Assembly: GCA_011037195.1 (NCBI GenBank)
Contig: JAAEAF010000617.1
Span: forward strand, 144,672 to 208,671
Source: Triatoma infestans
Taxonomy: Eukaryota; Arthropoda; Insecta; Hemiptera; Reduviidae
Reading direction: 5' to 3'
Length of the DNA stretch: 64,000 nucleotides
The notes beneath the pieces were generated by a model, which made no database searches, was not told the origin of the DNA, and was given only the letters and a program-made list of their open reading frames with translations. Of this stretch, positions 1 to 11,207 are shown one piece after another (position 1 is the stretch's first letter; each line of letters begins with the position of its first letter). Position numbers and translations under genes: made by a program.

Positions 1-110
1 AAGTATCCAATAGTTTAGTTGTTGATCTTGGTTTCTGCAAATAAAATACATTTTAAATTATTGTAAGTAATATACATTTTAGTTCTTAAGACTAATTAAT
101 TGATTACATG

Positions 111-157
<47 letters not shown>

Positions 158-289
158 TGGTGAATAAGCTTCTTAATTATATGGCAATTAATTATATGGT
201 ATTAATTAAATATATACATGTGGTGTAGTTTGTAGATTGAGAATAGGTTGAGAATTGTGTCATGTAGGATGAGAATGATTTCTAGTGTT
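1..289. other. AT-rich flank of gypsy element
   Basis: This noncoding stretch lies beyond the end of the gypsy pol reading frame, on the 3' side of that minus-strand element. It is very AT-rich and holds a 41-base T run at 114-154. I compared it by eye with the putative 5' LTR near 2,967-3,425 and found no matching copy, so the 3' LTR is either outside the window or lost. Confidence 0.5.
114..154. repeat. Poly-T homopolymer (41 T)
   Basis: An uninterrupted run of 41 T. It may be the A-tail of a minus-strand retrosequence or a simple-sequence expansion. Its length is the kind of feature assemblies often get wrong. Confidence 0.9.
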
Positions 290-2719
290 TTATGTTTTAC
301 GTCTGTCTCGAAGTACCATAGGATGTTTATTTTGGGATTGTGGCATTTTCCTTATATATGCCTTTTTAATTTTACTGAGATGTACTACTTTTTTACCGTC
401 TTCCATACGTAAGCGTACAGTATGGTTGGGGTATAATTTGTCTATTTTGTAAGGTCCAGAAAATTTATGACCAAATTTGCCCTGAGGTTTGAAAATTTTG
501 AGGTAAACATTGTCATTAACCTGAAATTGATGTTTAGATACATTCCGATTATAATATTTGGCTCTAGTAACTTTTGCCTTTTCATTATTTTCCTTAGCTG
601 AAGCGCGTACCTCTTTAATTTTATTGTACAATGTCCTTGTGTGGATATTAAAATTATCGAGGTCACGGGATGGGAAGTTTACTAACCAAGGAAATTTGAA
701 CTTACTCCCAAATATGAGTTCATGAGGAGAATAGCCTGTCGAGGTATTTGGGCTTGAATTGTGTGCAGCTTTTATAAGTGGTAGATATCTGTGCCACTGG
801 TTTTGTGAGTAGTGGGAGATACTACGAGCTATCGTTTTATGGATACGTTCCAATTTGCCATTGGAAGCAGGGTGGTAGGGAGTAGTGTTAACTTTTCGGA
901 TTTTCAATAGGGTGCAGATCTGAAGTATTATGGTAGCAGTGAAATTGGTACCTAAATCTGATAGTAGGTACTTGGGTGTGCCATAACGGGTAAAAATTTC
1001 ATTTACAAGTATCCGCGCAATATTCTCAGCCTTTTGATTTGTCATGGGAAACATCTCGAGAAAGCGAGAATACTGGCAGATAATGGTAAGGATGTATTTG
1101 TATTCCTCACCTGTGTCTGGATTAGTGGAAACTTCCATGGGACCTACTACATCTATAGATAAAGCCTGAAATACGTTCGTTGGCTCTTGAAAATCACCCA
1201 AGGGAGGTTTGTGAGGAATATGCGACTTACTAGTAGCGCAACTATGACATGTTTGTACATAGTTTTGCACATCAGTAGAAATATTTGTCCAAGTGAAGAA
1301 CATTGTTATTCTGTCATATGTTTTATGAATACCATAGTGTCCCGAGAGAGGATTGTCGGGAAATAATCTCATGATGGTGTCACGCATAGTGTTAGGCACT
1401 AGCGTGCAATTGTTAACAGTATGCACTATTAAACCCTGTTGGTCTAAGAAATAGTGGGGTGTTTGAAGTAACTTCTGACATTCAGCGTCATTACTTTGAA
1501 GTTCTAGGACTTCCAGGAAGTCTATCGTTGGATAGTATTCGTCGGTTTCGGCTTGAATGCAGCCTATGTATCGACTAAGTGCGTCCGCATGTGCAATATT
1601 CTTGCCGGAACGATGCTCAATATAAAAATCAAATTCTGCCAGTTTCATGCTCCAACGGAAGAGCTTATTGTGGCTATCTTTGATGTTTTTGAGCCATTGG
1701 AGGGCTGCGTGGTCTGTAACTACCTTAAATCTGTAGCCATACAAGATATATCTATAAGTTTTACACCCAAAGACGATGGCTAACAATTCACGTTCGGTAG
1801 TACAGTATTTGGATTCTGCTTCATTAAGCACACGTGAAGCAAACGCTATGGGCATTTTATCGCCATTAATATTTTGGCTTAGAATTGCGGAAATACCTAT
1901 ATTACTTGCATCCGTAGTAAGGATGAATTCATGGTCGTAATTTGGATAGGCTACGACAGGTGGAGATATTAAGGTGGATTTGAGAGCTTGAAAAGCGTCT
2001 TGACGCTCTTGTGTCCACTGAAAATTTACACCTTTCTTTGTAAGGTCTGTGAGTGGCTTGGCAAGCTCAGAAAATTTGGGGGTAAATTTCCTATAGAAAC
2101 CTATGAAACCCAAAAATGCTCTGACGTCTTTTAATTTACGAGGTACTGGATAATTCTTAACCGATTTTAATTTTTCTTCGTCGGGTCTTATTCCGTTAGA
2201 ACTAATTACATAACCCAGATATTTACAGCTGTCCTTAAAAAATTGACATTTACCCAAGTCTATACACAAGTTACCGGCCTGGAGATGCTTCATTACTTTT
2301 AATAATGCATGGAGGTGTTCGTCGAAGGTTTTCCCATGGAAGACGAGTATAGCAGCGTCGTCCCAGCCAGAAAGGCTAGGACAATGGCTAATTTGGTCTA
2401 GGAAATCTGTCACCTTGGCTGAATTTTCGCCATCGAAGATAGGTAAGCTGTTTATCAATTGCAAATTTCTTAAAGAACTAGCTGGTTGATTGCTGGGGGT
2501 GGGAGGATTTGCTAATTGTTGCTGAGCAAGCAAATATTCTACAGCAGCGTCGATGCCCATATCTTGTCCATTAATCTTATACATTTTTGAAATGGATGAA
2601 TTACTTGGGGAAAGATTATATTTTTCATGACGTCTACGTAATTGGAGTAAATTGCCTCCAACAGAAAGGTTATTATCGCGTAATATCTTTATAATTTGGG
2701 ATCTATTAAGTATACTCAT
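290..2719 (-). pseudogene. Ty3/gypsy gag-pol deletion derivative (RNase H, integrase)
   Basis: One open frame of 809 codons from an LTR retrotransposon. Residues 1-126 look like a gag amino end, beginning with a short helical region similar to SAP-type DNA-binding segments. Around residue 127 (near base 2,340) the frame passes straight into the C-terminal half of reverse transcriptase, so the rest of gag, the protease and the YxDD catalytic box are missing. After the RT thumb, RNase H follows (TTDAS near 268-272, TEREL near 308-312, TDHAALQWL near 335-343, HADALS near 377-382). Integrase follows with a zinc-binding H461-H465-C491-C494 and a catalytic D523, D588, E624 triad. A GPY/F-type module lies near the C-terminus. 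The element cannot reverse-transcribe by itself, but RNase H and integrase are uninterrupted, which suggests a recent deletion. Ty3/gypsy superfamily assignment is firm; the family is not. Confidence 0.9.
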
Positions 2720-2966
2720 AAATTCAAAATTCGAAAGGGATTGAGGTACAAGTTACAATTACATTGTACAATTACAAAATTTTAAAAATGAAATTCACTA
2801 GAAAATTCAATAATGGGAAATATTGAAGATATTTCCGCTGAGAAAGTAATTTAAAAAAACAATCAAATTATCTGATGGATAATTTGTTTAATTATGAAAT
2901 TGAAATTTTTACGTACTTGTAAATTTGTGGATTCTCGTTGAAAATATCCCAAACAGCTGGCACCAA
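2720..2966 (-). other. Gypsy leader with candidate primer-binding site
   Basis: Untranslated leader upstream of the gag start. On the minus strand, bases 2,965 down to 2,946 read TGGTGCCAGCTGTTTGGGAT. They begin with TGG, as primer-binding sites do because they pair with a tRNA CCA end, and sit one base from a sequence ending in CATTACA, a plausible LTR end. I cannot name the tRNA by eye. Confidence 0.5.
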
Positions 2967-3425
2967 TGTAATGTATTGGTGTGGATGTGTGTAGGTAGCT
3001 TGTTGTGCAGCACGAGCGGATTTGTATGAAGGGCTTGTAAGTATGTAGCTTAAAAGAGAATGAAGTGTTAGCAATAACAAAGAAGTCACACTGTTTTTCA
3101 AAAGATATATTCTCTAAGAGAAATTAAGTTAACAACAATATGCTTATAAATTAATTGGAAAAACTCTTAAAACTTGAAACTGGCACTGATGTTTTCAACT
3201 TGGTAGCTAGAACGAGTCTGTCTTGAAAATTAATCTTCTCTTTGTCCGTTTAGTGCCTCCCTTGTGAAGAGAAGGGGTTAGAACAAAGCCATAAGGGTTC
3301 TTGGACATTCCTAGTAACTGTCCTTGTATTACCTGGCTGGTCCTTTCGCAACATATTTTGATAATTTAGATTTATTTAAAAATTAATATTATTTCAAGAA
3401 TGCATCCATCACAACATCATTCAAG
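2967..3425 (-). mobile_element. Putative 5' LTR of the gypsy element
   Basis: The inner edge follows the primer-binding site and starts TGTAATG on the plus strand. The outer edge is set only by homology: near 3,426 the sequence begins to match the duplicated unit at about 21,098 (copy B) and 33,870 (copy C), so the element ends just before it. No partner LTR is visible to fix exact ends or a target duplication. Confidence 0.5.
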
Positions 3426-3429
3426 TTTC

Positions 3430-3700
3430 ATTAATTCAAGTACTGATTACTATATGAACTAGGAGACAGGATTGGTTTGGACAAGTCTGATGTGGAGGAT
3501 AAAGGATACCGAAATTAATGATGGAATCGGAATCTGAAACAGGAAAAGAGTGGGAGGCCGAAATCGGTATGGAGAGGAATGGTTGAGGAAGCATACACCA
3601 TCAGGAGTAGGGTCTGTCGGACGCAGGTGCTCAGGATAGGGAGTGTGGAAAAGAAGAGGGAATTTCGTTTGAGTATAGTTTGGTGAAGCAATTCTCAGAT
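3430..3700 (+). pseudogene. RTE-like reverse transcriptase C-terminal remnant (copy A)
   Basis: Fragmentary frames recall the C-terminal tail of RTE-like non-LTR pol proteins: a WFG-like motif, then EEWLRKHTPSG and a basic tail. The same remnant recurs at 21,100-21,400 and 33,870-34,170. Frames are broken by small indels, so it is only a relic carried in the OR intron. Confidence 0.45.
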
Positions 3701-3779
3701 TGGTAAATTCCTTAAAAAAATGTGACCGGATATATAAAAATATAAGGGCGTGGATGTAACAAAGCCAAATATATCCACT

Positions 3780-4254
3780 GCGACCTAGATGATATGGCTT
3801 CCTTCGATGTCAAGTTGGTTTACAGGCTGCATTTGTACGTAAAATATGTTTATATATGCCTGTGTAAGATGAGAAGCTAGAATTAGCCGGTGGTTTGCTA
3901 AACCCAAGTAGCTACACACATCAACTATCACAAAGGCCTTATGAGCAGTGTATGAATGGAGTTTCCCCTGTAATGAGATCCAAATCCCTAAAGATTCGTA
4001 GAAACCGAAGAACGATCTTAATCACTAAAGGTTCATAGGAACCCAAAATTGGGTGGGAGAATTCATATATATGTATACAGCTACTGAAGAACAGTTCAGA
4101 ACAGTTTTAATACTAGTCAGAAGACACCATTCTACTTTCTAATTCTCAGCTAGTCCGTCTCTCTCTTTATTATCATCTTGCTGCCCTATTCTCGAACTTC
4201 TATTAACAGTGTAAAGTCTTGCAGTTTGTGTTTCTATTTATTATACAATGTTCA
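3780..4254 (+). other. Intron-derived sequence, LTR- or promoter-like, copy A
   Basis: No open frame. The sequence matches 21,440-21,950 and 34,210-34,715 in copies B and C. It contains a run typical of insect LTRs or promoters: ATATATGTATACAG (TATA-like) followed by an AACAGTTCA-AACAGTTT repeat. It could be an old solo LTR, but no TG...CA ends or target duplication could be fixed. Confidence 0.3.
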
Positions 4255-4464
4255 GCATAGATTAGATTAGATTCTAACGGGGGAATTGGCTCTTCAGCCT
4301 ACGCCACCGCGATACCCCAAGGATCTATTGTGGCACCCCCTAGTTGGAAACCCTTCCCCGATCCTGTCCTTAAACGGACCGTGGAATTGTGGGGGGCTCC
4401 CAGGTGGTCAACCAGAGCATCTGCCATCAGAGCACCCTCTCGAGTCCTGCTTGCCTTAAAAGAC

Positions 4465-5166
4465 TTAATAGGTCCGAGAGAGGTTTGTTGGCACCAGCTT
4501 CTCTTTACCAAAGAGGCGGTACCTTAGCCAGACCAGCCCCTCGCACTGACATACCACGTGCAGTGCCGTCTCCTCTTCCTCCTGACAAAACCTACATAGG
4601 CTATCCGTTGCCAGGCCCATGCGATGCATGTGCTTATTTAATCTACAATGGCCAGTGAGAACGCCAACTGCTATCCTTATGGCCGCCCGGCCTAATTGGA
4701 GTAATTCCGCAGTTAGCTTGGGCGAGTGGCTATAGATAAACTTTTTCGCCTGCCTCTGGCCTGAAGTTTTGACCCACCATTCCCTTGATCGGTCCTGCAT
4801 CCATGTCTTGATGGATGCACTCCTGAGGCATCTTGAGACGCCACAGAACGGCTCCGGCCCGATAAGTGCTCTGACTGAACCCTCCCGGGCCAGACGGTCC
4901 GCCGCCTCATTGCCTCTATAACCCGAGTGCCCAGGTACCCAAACCAGGAAGACCTTATTATGGCTACTAATTTCCCTGAGTGCACCTAGGCAGTCCCACA
5001 CCAGCCTTGAGCAGATCTCCCACGAGTCAATTGCCCGCAGAGCAGCCTGGCTATCCGAATAAATGACGACTCTAGAGTTATACCCCCGTCTTCTTATTTC
5101 GGCGGCGCAGATAGTAATCGCGACTAGCTCCGTCTGAAAGACCGTGGCTAGTCTTCCCAAGCTCAT
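4465..5166 (-). pseudogene. RNase H and C-terminal cysteine motif
   Basis: The remainder of RNase H: FQTELVAI gives the catalytic Glu, IYSDSQAALRAI the second Asp, and WVPGHSGYRGNEAADRLA the conserved His and last Asp. The tail has a CRFCQEEEETALHVVCQC knuckle typical of RNase H-bearing insect non-LTR elements. The same domain architecture is seen at 38,296-39,387, so two related families occur in the window. Confidence 0.85.
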
Positions 5167-6031
5167 CGAGATATTGCATCTCGCCGGCTCCTACTCCATC
5201 TTCCATCTTGGACTCGTCCGTATACCACATAGATTCGCCTGAAATTGGTGGCCCGTTCTTCCATGCCCCTCTGTCTAATATCAGGAATTTGAAGGGTTTT
5301 TGGAAGTCGTACCTAGGAGTCATTATATCCGTAGGCAGACCCAAAATCGGATCGGCCTTCAACTCCTCCCATAGGTCTTGATAATTCCCAGTATGCCTGG
5401 GATAAATGGGAGCTTGTCCCTGTTGCAGCCGTTCCACGACTGCTGTTGCAACGCCTTGGACGTAAATGTGGCGTGGTGGAAGGTTTAACAAGACCTCCAT
5501 GGCCGCAGTGAGGGTAGTCATCATAGCACCCGTCGTGCTCAGGCAAGCCAGCCTTTGAACACTTCCGAGCGCTCCCGACCCCCCCATCTGCAAGATCTTT
5601 GTCCACCACACCACCGCCCCGTGGGTTACCATTGGTCTCACTACACAGGTATAAATCCACAGAGTCATCTTCGGGTTTAATCCCCAACTTTTACCGCATA
5701 GCCTCCTGCACCTACCCATGGCGATTTTGGCTATTTGTGCGGTGATGTTAATCAGAGAGTTCCATGTCAGCCTTCGGTCAAATATGACTCCCAGATATTT
5801 GGCCTCCATGAAAAAGGGGATCACGACCCCTCCGAGTATTGGCTGTTGTAAGCCTTGTAATTTTCTCTTTCTTGTAAAAGGAACCACTTGAGTTTTGTGG
5901 GAATTGATGGAGAGACCCTTTGCTCTGCGCCATTTATTCACAATATTGAGCGCCCCTGAGTGCGCTCCGAGACAGTTACCGCGAACCGCCCCTTCACCAC
6001 GATTGCCAGATCGTCCGCAAAACCAAGGCAA
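5078..6031 (-). pseudogene. RT thumb and start of RNase H
   Basis: This continues the non-LTR polyprotein in another frame. The thumb region is recognisable from GLSINSHKTQVV, the KYLGVIFDRRLTW block (LGV motif) and RPMVTHGAVVWW. RNase H begins near residue 269 with WYTDESK, which supplies its first catalytic Asp. A second frameshift near 5,160 moves the rest of RNase H to the next piece. The first residues are out-of-frame read-through. Confidence 0.8.
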
Positions 6032-7248
6032 TGAAAGCCTTCCGCGGTTAATTTGGTCAGGATGTCATCGGCTAATAACGTCCACAGCAATGGCGACAAA
6101 ACGCCTCCCTGCGGACAGCCTCTACTCACCCTGGCCACAAGAGATGAATTATCTATGGTGGCTATATTAGTCCTTCCCAGTAGACTAGTCCTTATCCACT
6201 GACCAATCGTAGGGGGCGTGCCCCTTCTTATCAGTGCACCAACAAGAGACTCTGAGGACACATTATTAAAGGCCCCCTCTATATCCAAAAAGGTGACCAC
6301 CGCAATTTCCTTGTCGTCAAGCGAATTTTGGAGTAGCCTATTTAGGTCATCCAGCGCCAAGTCTACGGATTTCCCTGCCTGACAGGCATATTGGCGATTA
6401 TTAAGAGGATTTATCCTCAAAATCTCGTCCCTTATAAACCTGTCAATCATCCTCTCCATCGCCTTCAACAGAAAGGAGGACAGGCTTATTGGCCTAAACG
6501 ACTTTGGCGTTTGATCTACCGTTCTCCCTACTTTCGGGAGGAACACGACCTTCACCTGTTGCCATTCTCTCGGTATGAATCCCCAGGCCAAACAGCCTCT
6601 GAAGATCCTACATACGTGTGGTGTCAACACCTCCACCGCCTTCTGCAGGAAGACGGGGTAAATCCCATCCATGCCTGGTGCTTTATAGGGTTTGAACCTT
6701 CCAATCGCCCATCTTAGCCTGTTCGGCTGTATGACGTAATTCGCGATTTTCCAATCCGCCCGACCAGGCCTTCTCAGCCCCTCAACCTCTAGAGGGGCCT
6801 CTCCATAAGAGGACCCTGGAAAATGTGTGCTCATAAACAATTCCAGCGACTCCTCTATCGAGATAGTGTAGGTTCCGTCATCTTTCTTCTGGAACCCTAC
6901 CCTGTCCGCAGTACCTTCCCTTGCTAGGAATCTGTGAATTCTCGCGCACTCCGAGGTGTCTGCTACGTCCTCACAGAATCTCCGCCAAGCTTTACGCTTG
7001 TCCTTCCTTATTTCAACGTTGTACTGCGTCAGTACCCTTCTATACGATGCCCAGTCTTGGTTGATTTTGGCTTTGTTAAACAGCCTTCTCACCTCTCGCC
7101 TCCTTCTCTCGAGATGATCGTTCCACCAGACATTCTTCGACCTATTAGGCCTTTCCCTCTCCGGACAGTTTTCCTGGTAGGCGTCCAAAATCGCCTCGGT
7201 CACCCGTGCCGCTGCCCGTTCCAGACTTTCTGTCGTCCATACGTCCAC
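5938..7248 (-). pseudogene. Non-LTR reverse transcriptase domain
   Basis: 436 codons covering the RT fingers and palm. Visible motifs: APGMDGIYP (block 0/1), FRPISLSSFLLKAMERM, VTFLDIEGAFNNV with the first catalytic Asp, GCPQGGVLSPLLW, and GFADDLAIV, the FADD catalytic box. All three catalytic aspartates are present. The frame runs out soon after FADDL, where a frameshift passes coding to the overlapping piece at 5,078-6,031. The first methionine is probably internal to the original protein, since endonuclease sequence lies upstream. Confidence 0.85.
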
Positions 7249-7619
7249 CTTAAGAGACCGGGAGACGATGGTTCTCTTGATACATGCCAGTGAGCAATTT
7301 TACTCAACATACAGCGCGAGGCTAGCGTCACATCCAGCACCTCCCTCCTAGCTGCAGTCACGAAGGTTGGTTCCGAGCCTACATTAGCGAATGCAACCCT
7401 TCATCAGCAATGAATTCATAAAGATACTTACCCCTTTGATTGATGTCGGTGCTCCCCCAGGCAGTGTTGCGCGCATTGGCGTCGCATCCCAGCACCAGCT
7501 TTAAGTTCCCACCTCTGCAGTAGTCCATCATTCTTCTCAGTAGACAGAGGGGGAAATCCTCATCATCGGAGAAGTACGCTGAGCTAATTACCAGCCTTTC
7601 TGCTCCCTCTTCGGTGTTG
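7249..7619 (-). pseudogene. APE-type endonuclease C-terminal fragment
   Basis: Minus-strand translation gives the end of an apurinic-type endonuclease, with the recognisable block CDANARNTAWGSTDINQRG in which D and N act at the active site. It nicks target DNA in non-LTR retrotransposition. The N-terminal half is missing by 5' truncation, and in-frame stops separate it from the downstream RT. Confidence 0.6.
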
Positions 7620-7727
7620 AATGTTCATGTGTCGTTTGTTAATTTCTTCATCATTCCCATAGTCATTCTCTCTAATTCTCTCCTTCTCTCATCCCTTAGA
7701 TCTTAGATTGTTACAGGTGATTATTGC

Positions 7728-7930
7728 ACTGCGACCTGAAAAATCAACTGTGCCCCCGGAGCCTTCTCAGTGCACTGCCGAGCAGTGTTCTCCCGCTACA
7801 GACAGTACTCTCCTTCAGCGGATAGTGAGCTGTAAGGCTCCTAGAAAATTTAAGGGCAACATTCTGGATTCGAACCCGGGACCTCCGCGTTGCTACTTCA
7901 GCGCCCTACCACTGAGCTACTCCCTTCCTT
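7728..7930 (-). mobile_element. tRNA-derived SINE (copy A)
   Basis: Read on the minus strand, the head (about 7,930-7,850) contains a pol III A box, TAGCTCAGTGGTAGGGCGC, and a B box, GGGTTCGAATCC, at tRNA-like spacing. An unrelated body follows and ends near 7,730. Homologues occur in copies B (22,048-22,244) and C (34,818-35,022), so it was inserted before the duplication. It is not a functional tRNA because no complete cloverleaf can be drawn. Confidence 0.75.
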
Positions 7931-8551
7931 CTCCCTTCATTTACACCAATTAACTAGGGTCGGAGACCCTAGTTTGTGTTCTGTGATTGCCCTTGCCTGT
8001 AAAGAGTAGAGTGTATTTATTTTAAGTGTATTGTGTACTGTTCTGACGAAGTGCATGGAATACTGAGCTTTGGTAACCCGTGGGGTCGCTACTTCACAAA
8101 TAACTGCGAGCAACAGATACTCCTTGCGGGCTTTCTCACATCCATTACACACCCACCATTCTGATAATTTCATTATCCTTATCAAGGCTCAGGGATCAGA
8201 TAGTTTGAGTTATAATGTATGTTTTTTTTAAGGCGCGTAACTGCCGGCTTCGGAGTTATAATGTTATTGTTGTCTTTATGTATCTCAGAAAAATACGATG
8301 TTATTGGCTTTTTAGGAGGAATACGTTGATTTTTAATGAAGATAGTTTCTGGTTATCTTTTGCCTCCATTCTGTATCCTTCCCAGAAATTGAGACAAACA
8401 ACTTCATGAATAAATGGACGTAGCTAAGCTTTTAAATGGATAATCCATAATTCTATTATTCAATAATTCTATAATACATTGAATAAATTATTAATTTATT
8501 AATCAATTCTTAGTATTCTAATTATGAACTGTTATTATTCTTATTATACAG
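7931..8551 (+). other. OR intron 4 remainder, copy A (no gene)
   Basis: No coding evidence. The sequence aligns with 22,245-22,788 and 35,023-35,575 and leads into the splice acceptor of the fourth OR exon. A segment around 7,980-8,200 is well conserved among all three copies, but its origin is unknown. Confidence 0.5.
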
Positions 8552-9024
8552 TGTGAAGAGCTGAGGGAAGCGTTATATGCAACAGTTGGATATATATGAC
8601 CAATGATGCAGCACTGCATATACAGATAATGTCGTCAAGAGCACAGCAACCTCTTATATTGATCTGTGGTGGCTTGTGCCAAGTAAATTTTGACACATTT
8701 ACTGATGTAAGTTAGTAATTTAATATTGAACTGTATATATATTACTGTGGCCTCGTAACCATAACAGTGCATCCACTTTTAGAGACTTGCCCAACGAAAT
8801 TATTTGTATAATTTCTAGCTTCTATGGTTAGCAATATTCACCTAGCGGAGAACTGGACAAACTAAAGAAAAACTTTCTCGAAAGTGGATGCATGACAGAA
8901 AGAATATTTTTGCATAAATATAAATTTATTTATGACCGACTAGTCAATTAATTTTTTTTTGTTTCAGATAATGAATAAAGCATATTCATTTTTTAATATA
9001 ATCTATGCTGCAAACTCAGAGTGA
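8552..9024 (+). pseudogene. Odorant receptor pseudogene, last two exons (copy A)
   Basis: Exon 4 (8,552-8,706) starts after a TACAG acceptor and ends at a GTAAGT donor. Relative to copy C it has lost one G in the AGGTTGG stretch, which throws the frame after the codons for CEELREALYAT. The final exon (8,968-9,024) is intact and encodes IMNKAYSFFNIIYAANSE plus stop. Upstream exons are absent because the unit is truncated at 3,426. It cannot make a receptor, but the preserved splice sites show it derives from a complete gene. Confidence 0.85.
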
Positions 9025-10250
9025 TTTTTTTGTTTTGTTTTATTCATGACGAAATCTATTTATGCTATAATATAAACAATAAATATTGATGAATGAGGCA
9101 CTCCAAGATAATAAACACTAGTTATTAGAATTGATGTTCTTTACGGGCACAGTATTTTTTGATATTGGGGATATTGAGGTTCGCTAAAACAAACACTGCT
9201 GGAATTTCCTAAACAACAAACACAATAAGTCACGGTTTTCCCATCCGCTCTTATAGCCCTTTATAGAACTTGACACACCCTATTTCGTTAACACATGGTG
9301 ATGGTATATCACAAGTAAACTATAGTTTTTTAAGAAATTCAAACAGAAAAATTGTAATTACACCTCTTATGTTAGATTTCCATATTTTACTCTTATATAT
9401 ACCACATATTGTTTAAATTTTAACAGTTGATATCTGTTTATTCCGATTTATCTGCAATAATATCAATAATTTACAATAAATTTCAATTTGTTATAATACT
9501 TTTGTTTAGTTACTTTATAATACTTTTATAGTTTACTTTAAAATTTTTAAGTTTATATTTTTACTTGCTTTATAACATTTGTGTAGGCAATAAATTCCCA
9601 TTTTGCAAAATTTAAAAAAGGTTTTTTTTTTGTTTTTTTTTTTTTTACCGAACCTCAAAGTCCTTTTTAAAATATTATTATAGTTGTAATTATTGTTATT
9701 ATTCGGCTATAATTATTCCACTATTATAATTACTAGGGCTTCATTGTAAAATATTATATGGACAAAGAATAAATAATAAATAGATTCTTTATCTTATTTG
9801 ATTATTTATTTGTTATTTCTCTATTTCGAGTAGCACGTGGAAAAGGCTGATTATTGTGTAAATACCCAAGAATGTAGTAGGATTTTCATTATTATATTAA
9901 ATATTCACCCTAAGGCCGAAAAATGTACTGAGTCCACATCAGCCCTTTGAGATTCACATATCTGGTGCATTAGTACCGTGTCTAGTGTCCAGAAGCACAT
10001 AGTCGATCTGCATTTCATGTACACACTTCCGTCGAGATCCAGGTCTCAATGTGAATCAAAGCACAGCCATAGCTTTTGCAGCTTAAACAAACTATTTGAT
10101 GTGGTTTCTTCTCAACTGTTTTATGTATTATGTATTCAGTTAAAGGAATAAATTGAACTTCTTTAAAATTACCTGCAAGAAAAAAAACAATATGTCTCCT
10201 GGACACCCAGATTTCTCAATTGCTGGAAGGTAACCGTAAATTTCTATGAC
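9025..10250 (+). other. 3' flank of OR copy A (no gene)
   Basis: AT-rich sequence homologous to 23,277-24,480 and, in part, 36,057-36,610. I see nothing coding. Several AATAAA-type hexamers lie in the first few hundred bases and could serve polyadenylation, but none stands out. Confidence 0.5.
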
Positions 10251-10450
10251 AAGACTTAGTTCATACACAATTTGTATTCCTATAATACATTAATGACTTG
10301 GAAATAGCAATTCCGGAGGTATCAACTGTATTTGCTCTGTGAAGTCTATATTATTACACCGTTTGACAAAAACATCCTCATGATGGCGAACGCCCGAAAC
10401 CGGTCGATGATCACAAAAAGAAGCAGGCTATTAGGAAAATGTCTCTGATT
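10251..10450 (+). mobile_element. Jockey RT scrap joined to half of a hammerhead inverted-repeat element
   Basis: Bases 10,275-10,315 recall the YINDLEI segment of Jockey-like RT, shared with copy B. From about 10,325 the sequence switches to the right arm of the inverted-repeat element described at 20,259 and 55,623, with GAACGCCCGAAACCGGTCGA and the terminal GGAAAATGTCTCTGAT. Only one arm is present. Its ribozyme core is degenerate (CTCATGA instead of CTGATGA). Confidence 0.55.
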
Positions 10451-11205
10451 ATTTATTTACCTTCCGAATTACACGTTCAGTACATATTTAAAACTATTTC
10501 CACCACTAGCGATAGCCTAAACAAAGTTTCAAAGGTGATGATTGAGAGAAAGGAAAGTTCATTTCAAATTGGACTGAACTTGCGGAAAAAATGATATTAT
10601 AATCAATATTCTAGATTTGGTTACACTAAAGCAGCAGATGCTTCAGGTCTTAGAAAATGAAAAACAGCTAAATTCATTTTTTTGTAGAAATGGTTTCTAA
10701 ATCTGTATTGCAAGCCACTTAGACCCGAGTTAGATCACCAGATACAGTTTTGTGTAAATGATGAGTATAGCGTGGATAAAATTAGGACGATTATTAAAGC
10801 GAGAGCTGAGTTATATAGTTTGAATTAACAGCCTTGGCACCAAAATTTTACATTTACATGGTCACTCCGTAGTACAGGGGAAAATGAACATTATTTTTAT
10901 TATTGGTAGGGGTCCCGTGCTATCAGATAATAGATTGAAAACAATCGTTTTTTTGATAACATACAATGCATACAGTTTTTGAATGGAGAACGTTGGGTTC
11001 TGCTTTTTCATAACCTTTCTAAAGCTTGGATATGTAGAGAGTTCCTTGTTTCACAGTTTAATTAAAAGTTAAGTTTCGCTCTGTAATTTTTATTTCCTTA
11101 CTAATCTCTGTAGTACTAGTTATACTTTTGCTTCTTTTTTTAAATTTTAATGTTCTTGTGAACTTTCGATCATGTGTTATGTAACTTCTTACTTTCTAAT
11201 AATAA
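10451..11205. other. No gene recognised
   Basis: AT-rich sequence with no convincing frame on either strand and no clear repeat apart from short T runs. Confidence 0.4.
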
Positions 11206-11207
11206 TA

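Larger units (their letters stand above)
4255..7619 (-). mobile_element. 5'-truncated non-LTR retrotransposon with RNase H
   Basis: This element interrupts copy A at a place that is continuous in copies B and C. An 8-bp duplication AATGTTCA flanks it (4,247-4,254 and 7,620-7,627). Its 3' end, on the left, carries short tandem GATTA/TAATC units typical of I/R1/LOA-type tails. The right end is cut inside the endonuclease domain. Domain order on the minus strand is endonuclease C-end, RT, RNase H, cysteine-rich tail. The RNase H domain points to the I/LOA/R1-like group rather than Jockey, CR1 or RTE. At least three frameshifts or stops make it inactive. Confidence 0.85.
3426..10315 (+). repeat. 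Duplicated unit, copy A (truncated)
   Basis: This is the right-hand part of a segment also present at about 14,098-24,560 and 26,655-36,610 in the same orientation. It starts at the equivalent of copy B 21,098 because the gypsy element abuts it, so it lacks OR exons 1-3. It is further split by the non-LTR element at 4,255-7,619. It ends inside a Jockey-type RT fragment shared with copy B at about 24,545. Confidence 0.85.

Noticed and set aside
1553..1783. 76-codon plus-strand ORF within the gypsy element
   Set aside because: Shadow frame of the RNase H coding region.
7850..7930. Possible functional tRNA gene on the minus strand
   Set aside because: The A and B boxes are good, but the acceptor stem does not pair and the sequence is attached to a repeated body found six times, so it is a SINE head.
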